This document shows positions 20,030 to 33,500 of a stretch of 64,000 nt of DNA, piece after piece. Origin of the DNA: Prionace glauca. Its lineage: Eukaryota > Chordata > Chondrichthyes > Carcharhiniformes > Carcharhinidae. A program made the position numbers and the translations under genes. The DNA lies in NCBI GenBank assembly GCA_037974335.1, contig CM075760.1:42412103-42476102 (forward strand), given 5' to 3'. Below the pieces are notes generated by a model that saw only the letters and a program-made list of their open reading frames with translations, ran no database searches and was not told the origin of the DNA. How positions within the stretch are numbered: the stretch's first letter is position 1; each line of letters begins with the position of its first letter.

Positions 20030-21064
20030 ACTGCACCACAGCCTCCTCTAATGTGTGTCTGTATTTATAAATACTCATCTGTAGCAATGTCCTTCCTTGA
20101 TGTATCTCTGCATCATTCACTGCTCTCAGACCGCATTCATCTTTGTCTCTCAGTTGGATTGTTTCTGTAACATTCCGCTCAATCTCACCCCTGCCTATGT
20201 CAATGACTTTTATAGCTCTCTCAAAGTGTATCGGCGCATTGGGTGATATAGGAAGTGTACAGCTTAGGGGGTAAGGATATACTTGCCTGCATAGCACAGT
20301 TGAGCAAACGTTTAGACATGGAGAGTTAGCGAGCACTGAGCCGATGTTCTACAGAGGTCTCATTCAGCCACCTAGTCTTTGAAATTTCGTAGATATTAAG
20401 TAGAGGGACCAGACAATGACACGGCTGATCCACTGAAGGATTCCTAAAACAGTTCCATGGCTAAACATCTCAGATATTGCAGCATTGAATATAGGGAGCC
20501 ATTGAGCTGATGCACAGCCTGGGCCACGCTCACCTGCATAGGAACATTGCTCAGGTGTTAAACAGGAAGTATGTACAGGGAGAGGAAAACATACCTTTCA
20601 AGTTATCACCAGTTTACACTTGTATATTGCTCAGACCTACCTTAGAGTCACATTCTTTGACCTGCTGCACTATTTTGATCGCTGCTTATTTCTCGGTTCT
20701 CAGATTGAACTGTTTTTCGAAATACATTTCTCCCCACCTGTTCTATCTTGTGTTCACTTCCTCAACCACATCTTCATCACTCTCTTTGTCAGCCGGAGAT
20801 ATCCCCTACCGCCCCGCCCCCTTTTCTATCGTCCCATTCCCGGGTTAAATTTCACAGCTCCGGAATCGATGAGCTGCTGTCAGGCAGCTTTGAAACATTT
20901 TTAAATCTGAAGAACCTTCATTTGGTGAAACTGATCTTCCCAGATAAGCCTGAATTGAAGAAAATAACAATTGGAAACGTAACACAAACTCTTTATCTGG
21001 TAGCTGCTCTCTCTCTCTCTCTCTCTCTCTCTTTCGCTGATTAACCTTTCAGTCTGATGGGATT
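20030..21064. other. unassigned end of unit A with CT microsatellite
   Basis: A 156-codon minus-strand frame (19866-20336) overlaps the LINE piece and has no recognisable domain. Its unit B copy is shifted in length and diverges without obvious constraint, so I do not call it a gene. A CT run lies at 21006-21034. Confidence 0.5.
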
Positions 21065-21249
21065 CTGCTGTGTGTTGTCTCAGCCGATCCTGGATTGAAT
21101 TGGGTGACAGTTTGATTCGAGGTTAATGTGGTTTCCTCGGGGTGTGTGTCTGAGCGGCTGACATCGCCGCTGCTCAATCTGACTGTTACTTTCTGCGATT
21201 CTCCACACAAACCTCAACAGACTGGAGCACCCAATGTTAGCTGTAAAGC

Positions 21250-21288
21250 AGTTTTTGCACGGGGCAGAGACTGATTTCTATCACTGTG
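21250..21288 (-). other. 23-RSS of V2
   Basis: On the minus strand: heptamer CACAGTG (21282-21288), 23-bp spacer, nonamer GCAAAAACT (21250-21258; first base G where A is usual). Confidence 0.93.
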
Positions 21289-21857
21289 AGACTGAAAACG
21301 CAGTAATAGCGGCCAGCGTCAGTCAGCTGCAGGCTCGAGATGGTTAAAAGAGTTAATTTAGCCGAGGTCTGGAGTTCAGCAGAGAAACGGGTTCCAAAAC
21401 CTTTCCCTCTGTCTTCTTCTGTATTCCAGGATGTTTTCCACATAATGAACTGCAAATCCTTCTGTGGCTGCTGCCTGTACCAATATAAGATGTAGCCGCT
21501 TGCTGTTGTGCTGTAGGTACATCGGATAGTCACCGTTTCACCTTCTCTCCTCTCTAAAGACTGCGGCTGAGAAACAAAATCTCCATCACTCGGATCTGTA
21601 ACGTGTTCAAGAAGAAGAAAAAAAATCTAACTGTTAGATGTGCTGCTGAAATAATATTAACACTTTATATTCACCTCGACATAACTGGAGTTATGAAATA
21701 AAAACAAATGATGGTGGAAATACACAGCAGGGTCAAGAACCACCACTGGGGAGAAGCAGAGCTAAAGGTTCAGATCGCGATAACATTTAACCAGATTGGA
21801 GTCATCCTTACTGATAAGAAACAGCCCGAACACAATGCAGACAGTGAGGAACTCCAT
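21289..21857 (-). CDS. V2: TRAV/TRDV-type T-cell receptor V segment
   Basis: The leader exon is 21812-21857 (MEFLTVCIVFGLFLI) and the V exon 21289-21595, phase-1 GT-AG splice. The V domain is open: PSDGDFVSQPQSLERREGE, first cysteine in TIRCTYST, the WYRQQPQKDLQFI core, FR3 RFSAELQTSAKLTLLTISS and end AGRYYCVFSL before the RSS. It is one codon longer than V1. It is the unit B paralogue of V1 and close to V3. It is expected to be rearrangeable; expression cannot be judged from sequence. Confidence 0.92.
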
Positions 21858-21957
21858 GGCGGCTGCAGAGCCCGGGGCTGCGACTAATCTTTAAAACTCC
21901 AAGCACTGCCGGAACAGAATCTGATTTTACAGTCACTTTCTGATCTCAAACTTCCCT

Positions 21958-21963
21958 CCAATC
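21958..21963 (+). promoter_or_regulatory. CCAAT-type hexamer upstream of V2
   Basis: CCAATC, 101 nt upstream of the V2 leader ATG, in the position seen for V1 and V3. Confidence 0.55.
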
Positions 21964-22210
21964 AACAATTTGCAATCTACCCGTCATAGATTGAGATAAG
22001 ATTTCAATGAGTTTCAGTGATCAGCTGAAGCTCTTTGACCTTCACTATTACATATCTGAGACTCAGTGACTGAGTGGGTACAGTGTGTGGTGAGAGGGAA
22101 GAATCAGCTTCACTGACAAGGCCATAAGAGATAGCAGCAGAATTAAACCATTCGGCCCATTCGTGTCCATTCCACCATTCAATCATGGCCGATATGTTTA
22201 AAATCCCCGC

Positions 22211-22725
22211 AGAATCAGAGAACCCCTACAGTGCACAAGGAGGCCATCCGGCCCATCTAGTCTGAACCGGCCACAATTCTGAACCGAACACTCCAAGGAT
22301 GTTGATTGGGTTGATTATCCACGGTAAATTGCTCCTTAATGTCGGGGGATTAGAAGGTAAAAGTATGGGGTTGCGGGGAGAACACAGGGCCTGGGTGGGA
22401 TTGTTGTCGGTGTAGACTCGATGGGTCAAATGTCCTCCTCCTGCACTGTAGGGATTGTATTCTATGATTCAATCCCACTCAGGCCCATTATTGTAACGCC
22501 ACATATTTACCATGCCATCCCCCTGACACTAGGGTCAATTTGTCATGGGCATTCAATCTAACCTGCGTGTCGTTGGACTGTGGGAGGAAACAGGAACATC
22601 CGGAGGAGACCCACACAGACACGGGGAGAACGTGCAGACTCCACACAGTCACCCGAGGCTGAAATCGAACCGGGTCCCTGGCGCTGTGGGGCAGTAGTGG
22701 TAATCATTGTGCCATAATGCCGCTC
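22211..22725 (-). repeat. SINE (-) containing SINE (+), unit B copy
   Basis: Same nested pair as at 4129-4638 in unit A, with the plus-strand fragment inside ending TGTAGGGATTGTATTCTATG. Confidence 0.85.
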
Positions 22726-24070
22726 CTGTGGGATTTCTCGACCCCAATTTCGTACTCCGACCCCATAATCTTTGGTCCGTTTCCCAAGCAGAAATCCATC
22801 TATCTCTGACTTAAACATAATGATCTGTCCTCTATTTCTTAGATATCCATGGCTGATTATCTCTTTTCCTACAGTCGTTCCTTACCACTGGTATATACTT
22901 TTGCTGAGCAGTGTCAAAGATCGCTTTGAAAGTCCTCCACTGTTCCTCAATTGTCCCACTATAAAGTTTTTGTTCCCAGTCTACCTTCACCAATTCCTCC
23001 CTCTTCCCTTTGTCGTCTCCTTGTTTGAGCAAAAAAATAGTGGTTTTGGATTTAACCTTCTCGTGCTTCATCTGTATTTTAAATTCAACCGTAGTGAGAT
23101 CACTTCTTCCAAGAGGATCCCTAACTGCAAGATCATTAATTGTTCCATCTCATTTACAGGACCAGATCTAGGATAACTTGCTCCCTTGTAGGTTCCATTG
23201 AATACTGTTCAAGGAAGCTATTGCAGATCCATTCTATGAACACCTCCTCGTGGCTGCCATGACTGACCTGGTTTGACCAATTGATATTTAGATTAAAGTC
23301 CCCCATGATAAGTGCTGTACCATTTTTACATGCATCAGTTATTTCTTCGTTTAATACTCGCCCCACTATGATGTCATTATTTGGCAGCGTATAGACTACG
23401 CCTAGCAATGACTCTTCACTATTTCTAATCTCCACTCAAATGGATTCAATCTTTTCTCCATAAAACCTATGTTATTTCTCACTACTGCCCTGATGTCATT
23501 CTTAAAATTCAGGTAGAGCACCTCATTTACCTTTCTGTCGGTCCCTTTGAACAGCCTGAATCCCCTGGATATTTAACTCCCAGTTGCGACCATCCTGCAA
23601 CCACGCCTCTGTAATGGCCACCAAATCATACTTGTTCGCAATGATTTGTGCTGTCAACTCACTTACCTTGTTTCGAATGCTACGAGCATTCAGATAAAGT
23701 GGCTTTATACTAGTTTTTATAGTTTCTTTTTGAATTCTAACACTTCCATTAGTAATATCTCCTGAGTTCTCCTTCCTCTTAACCTTGTTCCTGATTATTG
23801 ACGTAGTTGGATCATTCTCCCCACATTTTGTCCTTTCTTCCTCCTTCTCGGATTCCTTACATAGGTTCCCGTCCTCCTAACTGACTGCCCAGTGTTTTCA
23901 GGGATTATCCCATTCTCCTTTTTATAATTCAGCTGGAAAATTAACAACCTCATATCCTCTGCCAGCAATCCCATATCCAAGGAGTATTGAAAGATTATCG
24001 TCAGCAAACCCACTATTTCCACTATTTCTGCCCTCAGTGACCATCATATATCCCACACCAGTGAAGACAT
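22726..24070 (-). repeat. CR1-type LINE endonuclease fragment, unit B copy
   Basis: Duplicate of 4640-5990. GVVYTLPNN and ALIMGDFNLNINW are readable at 23154-23435, and KRDNQPWIS near 22840. Confidence 0.83.
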
Positions 24071-24307
24071 CTTTGACTTGATTGTGATATAAAATGTTTT
24101 GGATTGAAATGTGTTAACTGAACTTGTTTGTTCTGTGACTGTAATTAATGTCAGTCTCCATGGATCCCAAATGTGCCACTGGAGGGTTTCCCTTTTTCAT
24201 TAATAAGGGCCTCCTTTCAGAGTGATACCCCATAATGTTAGCAGCAGGATCAACTCTGGTACTGACAAGAACCAACAGTTCCAGAAAGAGGGGGAAGTAC
24301 GATCGGA

Positions 24308-24507
24308 GTCTGAGAACAAGTGATTGGAATCTTCCAACAGTGTGTCAGAATCTGAGAACAAGAGATTGGAAGCTTCCAATAATGGATCAGAATCTGAGAA
24401 CAATGGATTGGAATGTTACAACAGTGGATCAGAATCTCAGAACAATAGAACGGAATGTTACAACAGTAAATCAGAATCTGAGAACAAAAGATTGGAATGT
24501 CCCACTA
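24308..24507 (+). repeat. about 42-bp minisatellite abutting receptor exon 1 (unit B)
   Basis: Homologous to 6229-6422 but about 8 bp longer in its first unit. A frame opening at 24235 (MLAAGSTLVLTRTNSS) runs through the array into exon 1 of gene B and contains two NVTT sequons in successive repeats. Confidence 0.85.
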
Positions 24508-27500
24508 ATGGACAGGGGTTTATCCCAGGCACTGTTATATCTTTCTGAATATAGTGATTGGCTGTCCTTAGCACTGCGGATCTACTTTATACTTCACATT
24601 ATTCAAGCAGGTTACTATCCCACCCTGGCTATTGTTGGTGTCCCTGGTAAGTATCCCCTATCTCTTATTTATTGGGCAAACTATTTAACTTCATGCCTAT
24701 TCTTGCCGTTTACTTTGTTGAAGATGGAAGCCATTGTTTTCTGTTCCCATCACAAACTCTGTTCCCGGCCCACCTGACTTCACTGCCATCCCCCAGCCCA
24801 CATCGGATTTGGGATGAGCCCATACACATGATTTTAGGTGGCATGGTGGCAGAGTGGTTAGCAGTGTTGCCTCACAGAGCAGGGACCCGGGTTCCATTCC
24901 CAGTTTGGATCATTGTCTGTGTGGGGATTGCATGCTCTCCCCGTGTCTGCGTGAGTCTCCTCCACTTTCGTCCCACAGTCCAAGGATATGCGGGTTAGCT
25001 ACATTGGCTGCGCAAATTTCTCCCTTACTTTCCCAGGATTCGTAGGTTAGAGGGACTAGCAGGATAAATAGAGGGGTTACTGGGATACGGCCTGGGTGGA
25101 ATTCTGGGCCTGCAGACTCGATGGGCCGAATGGCCTCCTTCTCCACTGTAGGATTTCTATCTGTAAGCCCTTTTGATTTGAAGGGATTTCTGTCTCCATA
25201 TTCTCTCCATCTCCAATCCAGTTCACAGCCATCTCCACCACAGTAGACATTTCCATCTCTGCATCAGACCAGCTACTGAATAAATCCTTGCCTGTATCAT
25301 AGGTAAATCCCGACTAGATTACTCCACCGTTCACATAGCTCTTGTTACAATGCTGCAAAAATATCACATCATCTGAAATCCTGTTTCCCATCCCCTAACT
25401 CTCACCGTGCTGCATTCACCCATTATCACTGTCCCACATCTGTCCCCGTTCTGGCAGAAGCTCCATTTTAATATTCTCATTATTAAGTTTGGATCCTTCC
25501 ATGGTCTCACTCCACCAATTAATCCAATTTCCCTGCCCATTTCCCATATCCCTGTAAAAGGTTCCCATTCAGTTACTTATCCAATTCCCTCTTTAAAGTC
25601 AATATGTTTCACTCTCTATCTCTCCCTGCCGATGGAGCCGGATTTATAATACTTAAAACCACAAAACAATGCGGGGCATGCAGTTATTTATTGCCTAAAA
25701 TAGAATCTCTTGGACAGAAGTTTGAGAACAGGAAACAAGACGCAGGAATAAATGGGCCAAAGAATCATAGAATCTACAGCATGGAGACAGGCCCTTGGCC
25801 CAAACTGCTCCACGTCGACCAAAATGTCCATCTAAGCTAACCCCATTTGCCTGTATTTGGCCCATATCCCTTTAAACATAAGAACATAAGAATTAGGAGC
25901 AGGAGTCGGCCATTTGGCCCCTTGAGCCTGCTCCGCCATTCAATGAGATCATGGCTGATCTTTTCGTGGACTCAGTTCCATTTATCCGCCCTCTCAGCAT
26001 AATCTTTAATTTCTTTACAGTTCAAAGATTTATCGATCCTCGCCTTAGAATCATTAAATGAGGTGGCCTCAACTGCTTTACTGATCGAGGAATTCTACCT
26101 CTCATATCGATATATCTGTCCAAATGCCTTTTAAATTTTGTCCGTGTCCTGCCTCAACCACTTACTCTGGCAGCTCATTCCACATACGTATCACTCTCTG
26201 TTTAAAAAAATGTTCCAAAAGTTCCCATTAATTATTACCCCTCTTACGTTAAACCTGTGCCGGTTAGTTCTCGAATCCCCAACCCGGGGACAACTTTGAG
26301 TGCATTCACCCAATCCATGCCTCTCGCGATTTTATACTCATCTATAAGATCACCTCTCAGTCTCCTATGCTACAAAGAGAGAAGTTCTAGTTTGTCCAAT
26401 CTCTCCATATAACTCAGTCTTTTGAGTCCTGGCAACATCCTTGTAAATCTCTTGTGTGCTGTCTCCAGTTTAATAACATTTTTCCTACAGCAAGGCGACC
26501 AGAACTGAACACAATACTCCAGATGCGGTCTCACCAACACCCTGTACAACTGCAGCATAACTTCCCAATTTCTATAATCCATGCCCTGTCTGATAAAGCT
26601 CAGCATGCCAAAATCCTTCTTCACTGCCTTATCTACCTTTATACAACAGTGCACCTGAATTCCAGGATTTCTCTTTGCCAAAATATTCCCGAAGATCCTA
26701 CCATTTACAATGAAAGTCGAACCTTGATTTGACTTTCCAACATGTAACGCCTCACACTTATCTGTATTGATCCCCATTTGCCATTTCTCGGTAGACTTCC
26801 CCAGATGATCAAAGTCCTGCTGCAATTTTTGATAACGTTCCTCGCTATCGACAATAGGACCTATTTTATTGTAATTTTCTAATTTTGTAATGTGACAAGT
26901 AGTGCACCACAGGGATCGTCGAAAAGAGGGATCTTGGAGGTCAGATGTACTGTTCTCTGAAGGTGAAGTCACAGTTAGATAAGGCAATGAAGAAGGCTTC
27001 TGGCATGCTGGCCTTCATCGGTCAGGGCACTGAGTATAGAAGTTGGGAAGTTATATTACTGTTGCACAGGACATTGGTGAGACCGCTCCTGGAGTATTCT
27101 GCTCGCCTTGCTATAGGAAGAATGTTATTAAACTGGAGACAGTGCAGAAGACATTTACAAGGGTGTTGCCAGAACTCAAAGGACTGAGTTATAGGGAAAG
27201 ACTGGACAGGCTAGGACTTATTTCATTGGAGCGCAGGAGACTGAGGGGTGATCTTGTAGAGGTGTATGCGATCATGACAGCCATGGATAGGGTAAATGCG
27301 CTTAATGTTTTTCCTAGGGATCAGTGCTGGAAACTCGACTTTTTGCAATTTATATGAATGACTTGGATGAAGGGAATGAAGGTACGGTTGCTACATTTGC
27401 TGACAACAATAGAGAGGAATTAAATTGTGAAGTGGATGTGAGGAGGCGACAAATTGAAGTAGATAGGTTAAGTGAGTAGGAAAACTGTGGAAATTGGAAC

Positions 27501-30500
27501 CAAAAAACAAAATGCTGGAAAATCTCAGCAGGTCTGGCTGTATCTGTAAGGAGAGAAAACAGCTGATGTTTCATGGCCAGATAACCCTTTGGACGCAAAA
27601 CATCAGCTCTATTCTCTTCCGATAGATGCTGCCAGACTTGTTGAGATTTTTCAGCATTTTCTCTTTTGATTTCAGATTCCAGCATCCGCAATAATTTATT
27701 TACTGCCCTCAACAACTGATGAGAAATATTCATTTAGGATCTCACTCATCTTTCGTGGATCCGCACATACATAACCTTGTTGATCCTTAACAGAGCCTAT
27801 TCTCTCCCTTATTACTCTTTTATTCTTTATGTATTTGTAGAAGCTCTTTGGATTCTCCTTTGCCTCATCTGCCAAAACAATTTCATGTTCCCTTTTTTCC
27901 CTCCTGATTTCTCTCTTAACACCAGTCCTACACCCCCTATAATCTTCAAGAGATTCACTTGATCCCAGCTGTCTATGTACGTCAAATGCCTCTTTCTCTT
28001 CTTGACCAGGGCCTCAACATCTCGACTCATCCAGGGTTCCCTGCTTCTGCCAGGCTTGCTCTTCACTCTAAGAGGAATGTATTTACCCTGAACCCTGATT
28101 AACACACCTTTGAAAGCATACCACTTACCAGATGTCCCTCTGCCTTCCCACAGACTTCCTCAATTAACTTTTGAAAGTTCCTGCCTGATATAATCAAAAT
28201 TGGCCTTGCCTCAATTTGGAATTTTAACTTTGGGACAGACCAATCATTGTCCATAGCTATCTTAAAACCAAGAGAATTATGGCCATTGGTCCCAAAGTGA
28301 TTCCCCACTCACACTTCTGTCATCTGCCCTTCCTTATTTCCCAAGCGGAGGTCAAGTTTTGCCCCCTGTCTAGTTGAGCCATCCACAAACTGAATGAGAA
28401 ACTCCTCCTGAATACATTCAACAAAATACTTCAGATTAAGCTCCTCACAAAGATTAAATTTAAAGGGTAAGTCATGGCAAGAGAACTCAAATCCATCGTG
28501 CGAACAAAGAACAAACATACAGCACAAGAACAGGCGTTTGGGCCCTCCAAGTTGTCACTGACCATTCTGGTGACAGAACTAAAACCCTTCCGGGGACCAT
28601 GTACCTCTACTCCCATCCCATTCATGTATTTGCTCACACGCTCCTTAAAAGTTGCTAGCTTTTCTGCTTCCACTATCTCCCTTCGCAGTGAGTTCCAGGC
28701 ACCCATCACCCTCCGTATAAAAAAAGTGCCTCGTATATCTCCTTTAAACTTTGTCTCTTGCACCGCAAAACTATGCCCCCAGTAACTGACTCTTCGACTC
28801 TGAGAAAAAAGCTTCTCACAATCCATTCTGTCCATGTCCCTCGTAATCTTATAGACTTCTGTCAGTTCGCCTCTCAACCTGCGTCATTCGAATGAGAACA
28901 AACTAAGTTTGGTCTCTGCTCTCCTCGTTGCAATTTCTCCCAGACAAGACAACATTCCGGTAAATCTTTTCTGTACCCTCTCCAAACCGCCCACATCCTT
29001 CTGGCAGCCTGGCAACCAGAATTGAACACTATTTTCCAAGTATGGCTTTGCATGCTACCTGTGTTCCATATGGGAAAGCGGGGACATAGCCAGTGCGTGG
29101 GCCTAGCATGGGTGCAAGAAGTGTCTTCAGCTGCGCTCTTTCCACAATCGTTCACTTCCTCCACTGCCAACAAACAGTGATAGCCGTGTGTGCCATCGTC
29201 AAGATGCACCACAGGAACTCACTAAGGCTCTTGGAAGTTCGGGTTTCGGAACTGGAGCGGCACCTGGCGATGCTGTGGAGTATCTGCGAAGCAAGAATAT
29301 CGTGGCCACAACAATAAGAGCGGCAGTCACATCACACGGTAAGATTCCACAGACAGGAAGGGAATGGATGATAGACAGGCAGAGAAAGAGGATAACAGTG
29401 AGGCAGAGAAAGAGGAGAACAGTTCCCTGCTCAATAGATGTACTATTTTTGATCCTTGTTGAGAGGAAAGGTCTCTCAAGGGAAAACAGCAAAGCCACGT
29501 ATCATTGAACTGGAGTCAATTCTGCGGCAGAGTGAAATAGGAAAAATTATGGCAATGCAACAATTATGGGGGATTCATTTGTAACAGATAGTTGTTTCTG
29601 TGTCGCAAACGAGACTCCAGTATGTTGCCTCCTTGATGCCGGGGTCAAGGATGTTTTAGAGCGGTTGCAGGATATGCTGGAGGGGGACGGTGAACAGCCA
29701 ATGTTGTGGTACATATTGGTACAAATGACATCGGTAAATAAAAAGTGGTGAGGTCCTTAAAGCGGAATATAGGGAGTTCGGAAGAAAGTTGAAAAGCAGA
29801 ACCGGAAATGTGGCGATCTCAAGAATACTACCAGTGCAATGTACTGCTCAGAATAGAATTAGCAGGATATCTCGGATGAACTTCCAACAGAGGAAATTCT
29901 CGGAGCAGTGACTCAGTCACTTCGACTGTACTGTGGGTATTCACAGAACCCTCCAGTGACAAACTGGAGGAAGACACAGAGAATACAGTGGGATGTAGAT
30001 AGACTGGAAAATTGGGTGGAAAAATGGAACTTAATCCAGACAAATACGAGGTGAAGCATTTTGGTAGATCCATTTCAGGTGGGAGATACAAAATAAATGG
30101 CAGAACCATCAGGAGCATAGATACACAGAGAGGCCTGGGGGTAGATGTCCACAGATCCATTAAAGTAGAAGCCCAGGTGGAAAAGGTGGTGAAGAAAGCA
30201 TGTGTCAAGCTTGCCTTCACCGGACCATGCATCGAGTATAAAGGTTGGCAAATTATTTTACAGTTGTATAAAACATTGGTTAGGCCTCATTTGGAATACT
30301 GCATGCAATTCTGGTTCACCACACTATCAGAAGAATGTGGAGGCTTTGGGGAGGGTGCAGAAAAAGATTTGCCAGGATGTTTCCTGATGTGGAGGGTATT
30401 AACTATATGGAAAAATTGAAAAAAACTGGGATTGTTCTTTCTGGAAAGGCGGAGGCTAAGGGGGGACCTGATGGAAATTTATGCAATTATGTGAGGCAGA

Positions 30501-33500
30501 GATAGGGTGAACAGTTGGAAGCTTTTTTTTTCCCCCAGGGCTGAAGTGACAATTACAAGGAGGCACAAGTTCAAGATAAGGGGGAAAAGGTTCAGTGAAG
30601 ATGTGCAGGGAAGTTTTTACACAGAGGGTGGTGGACGCCTGGAGTGTGAGATGGTTGAGGCCGTTAGTGAGCCACATTGAAGAGTCATCTTGATAGGCAA
30701 ATGAACAAACAATAGAGAGTTACAAGCGGTTGGTCCTTTGTTTTTTTGTTTGAGATCATTTAGCAGAGGCAGTAGAAGAGGATTCTAATGTTCAGTGTCT
30801 CCTTCTGTGTTCCTTCCTCCTGTCAAACTAGTTTAAACTCTTCCCAATCGCACGCGTAAACCTATTCACAAGGACTTTGGCCCTAGTGTGGTTGAGGTGC
30901 AGGCCGTCCCTTTTGTACGCGTCCTAACTCACCTAGAAATGGTTCCAGAGATCTAGGAATCTAAAACCTGAACGCTTGCACCAACTCTTGACTCGTATGG
31001 AGATGAAATAGGATGTTTATCTGTCCTATTTTCCTATTTCTGTACTCGTTAGCATGTGGCAGTTGGAGCAATTCAGGGATTACAGCTTTCTGAGGTCCTG
31101 CTTTTTAATCCACTGCTGAGCTCACTGTATTCTTGACGCAACGCCTCATTCTTCAGTTTGACTGTTAGATTGCTGGTACCGACAAATACCACGCCCCCTA
31201 CCTCATCACAATCCCTTTCAAGATACCCTGCAGCCATTCGTTCATATCCCTGGCCCTGGCACCAGTGAGGCAGCACACAATCCTGGAGTCATGTCTTCGG
31301 CCACGGAAATTCTGAATGCACTCATCTGAGGGACCAGCGTCCTTACCAGCATCCGAATGGAATCTCCATTAGTAACCTGGGGAGGCTCCTGCATGACCTG
31401 CCTGTTCTTTCTCGATTGTCTGGTGGTTACCCATTCCCTTCTTCCGTCCAGTCCTTGCTCTGTGGTGAGACCACTTCTCAAAACGGACGATCCATGTAAA
31501 TCCCAGCCTCATCAATGCACCCCAATATAGTGAACTGTCGCCGAAACTCTGAAACCCTGAGCTCCAGTTTGTACAGCTGGGAGCACTTCTTGAACATGTG
31601 GTCATCTGGTCATCTCATAAGAACATAAGAACATAAGAAATAGGAGCAGGAGTAGGCCATCTAGACCTTCGAGCCTGCCCCACCATTCAATAAGATCATG
31701 GCTGATCTGAAGTGGATCAGTTCCAGTTTTCCACTCTCTCCCCATAACCCTTAATCCCCTCTCTTATCAGAAACCTATCTACCCGCGTCTTAAATATATT
31801 TAGCGAGGTAGCCTCCACCACTTCAACGGGCAGAGAATTCCAGAGATTCACCACCCTTTGAGTGAAGAAGTTCCTCCTCAACTCCGATCTAAACAGCCCC
31901 CCCCACCCCCTTATCTTGAGGCTGTGCCCTCGAGTTGTGTTATCCTTTCTAAGTGGGAAGAATCTCTCTACCTCTACCCGAGGGCAGCATGACAGCTCAG
32001 AGGCTATCTCTGTTGCTATGCGGACACATGGATTTGGGCCTGTGTCCGTGGGAGTTAGCGCGTTCTCCCCATGGTTGCATGGGTTTCCTCCGGGTACTCC
32101 GGTTTCCTCCCACATCCCAAAAATGTGCTTTTAGGCTGATTGATTGGGTAACAAATTGTCCCTATATTGGACCTCCCTGATCCTCACACATTAGGCATAG
32201 ACTAAAATCATGAATAGGTCACTGACCATGGGACGGCGGCGCGGGCTCGTTGGGCCGAAGGGCCTGTTTCCCGTGCTGTGTTGTTCTTTGTTCTTTGTTC
32301 TATCCATCCCCTTCATTATCTTATACGTCTCTATAAGATTCCCCCCTCATCCTTCTAAACTCCAACGAGTACAGACCCAGTCGATTTAATCTCTCTTCAT
32401 AGTCCAACCCCCTAATCTCCGGTATCAGCCTAGTGAACCTTCTCTGCACTCCCTCCAAGGCCAATATATCCTTCCGTAAGCGCAGCGACCAAAACTGCAC
32501 ACAGTACTCCAGCTGCCGCCTCACTAGTACCCTGTACAGTTGCAACAAAACCTCCCTACTTTGATATTCTATCCCCATCGCTGTAAAGGCCAAATCTCAG
32601 ACATTGTCAGCATCCAGGACATATGACAAGCTGCAGATTCCTTTTGGCTGCCCTCACCTGTCATGTCTTAAATGTAAAATTTACATGTAAGACCAGAACA
32701 AATCTAGATACAGATCAAAATAATACTTTTCGCAATAAATAATACATTTATTTTCACAGAACCACAGAATACTACAGGGCAGAAGAGGCTTTTCTGGGCA
32801 ACGAGTCTCCACCGATGCATGAAAGGCCCCAACTTTCCCACCTCATCTCACTTGCCAGCACTTGACCCAGAGCCATGAATGTTATTACATACCAAGTACT
32901 CATCCATGTACTTTTTAAATGAGGCATCCCACTTCCAGAATCCCCCAAGGCAGCACTTTCCAGACCGTCACCACCCTCTGTGTAAAATTTCTTGAAATCC
33001 CCTCTGTACCTCCCACACTTCACTTTTAATTCGTGTGCCTCATAACTAACCCTTCAACGAAAGACAACAGTTGCTCCCTATCCGTTTTGTACATACCCCT
33101 CATGATCTTGCACACTTCATTCAGTCGCCCCTCAGTCTTCTCTGCTCTAATGAAAACAACTCAAGCCTACAACATCTCTTCATAATTTACATGTTCCATC
33201 TCAGGCAGCAACCTGGTACATCTCCTGTGCATCCACTCCAGAGCGCTCTTTTTAGGTTCAGCTATTTAAACACTGGTCCTACCATCAGTTCTCATGAACT
33301 AATCAGCTTACATTTTCCTGAGGCGTCACTCCTGGATTTTTTTCAAACTCAGCATGTTATCTATGGCTGACCCTCGCAGGTCCAAAGGTATATTAGGGCC
33401 ATGAACCTCACTGTCTACATAACTGTCCTGGTGAAGTATGTGCCTCGCAGGTCTGGTGCTCTCTGCTGCATGAATCGTATGATCCCTAAAGAAGGAAGGA

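Larger units (their letters stand above)
2871..21065. repeat. tandem duplication unit A (V1 + GPR139-like gene A)
   Basis: About 18.2 kb repeats as unit B starting at 21066. Both begin with the same TGCTGTGTGTTGTCTCAGCC sequence on the 3' flank of a minus-strand V segment, and they run through the V, a LINE endonuclease fragment, the two-exon receptor, a tRNA-Glu-like locus and a CT microsatellite in the same order. The coding exons of the two receptor copies differ by 8 residues in exon 2, so the event is fairly recent. A third, partial copy starts at 40460. Confidence 0.93.

Noticed and set aside
19866-20336. 156-codon minus-strand open frame with a 143-codon copy at 39221-39652
   Set aside because: It overlaps a plus-strand CR1 fragment, has no recognisable domain, and the two copies differ in length and in scattered residues with no sign of constraint beyond being in a recent duplication.
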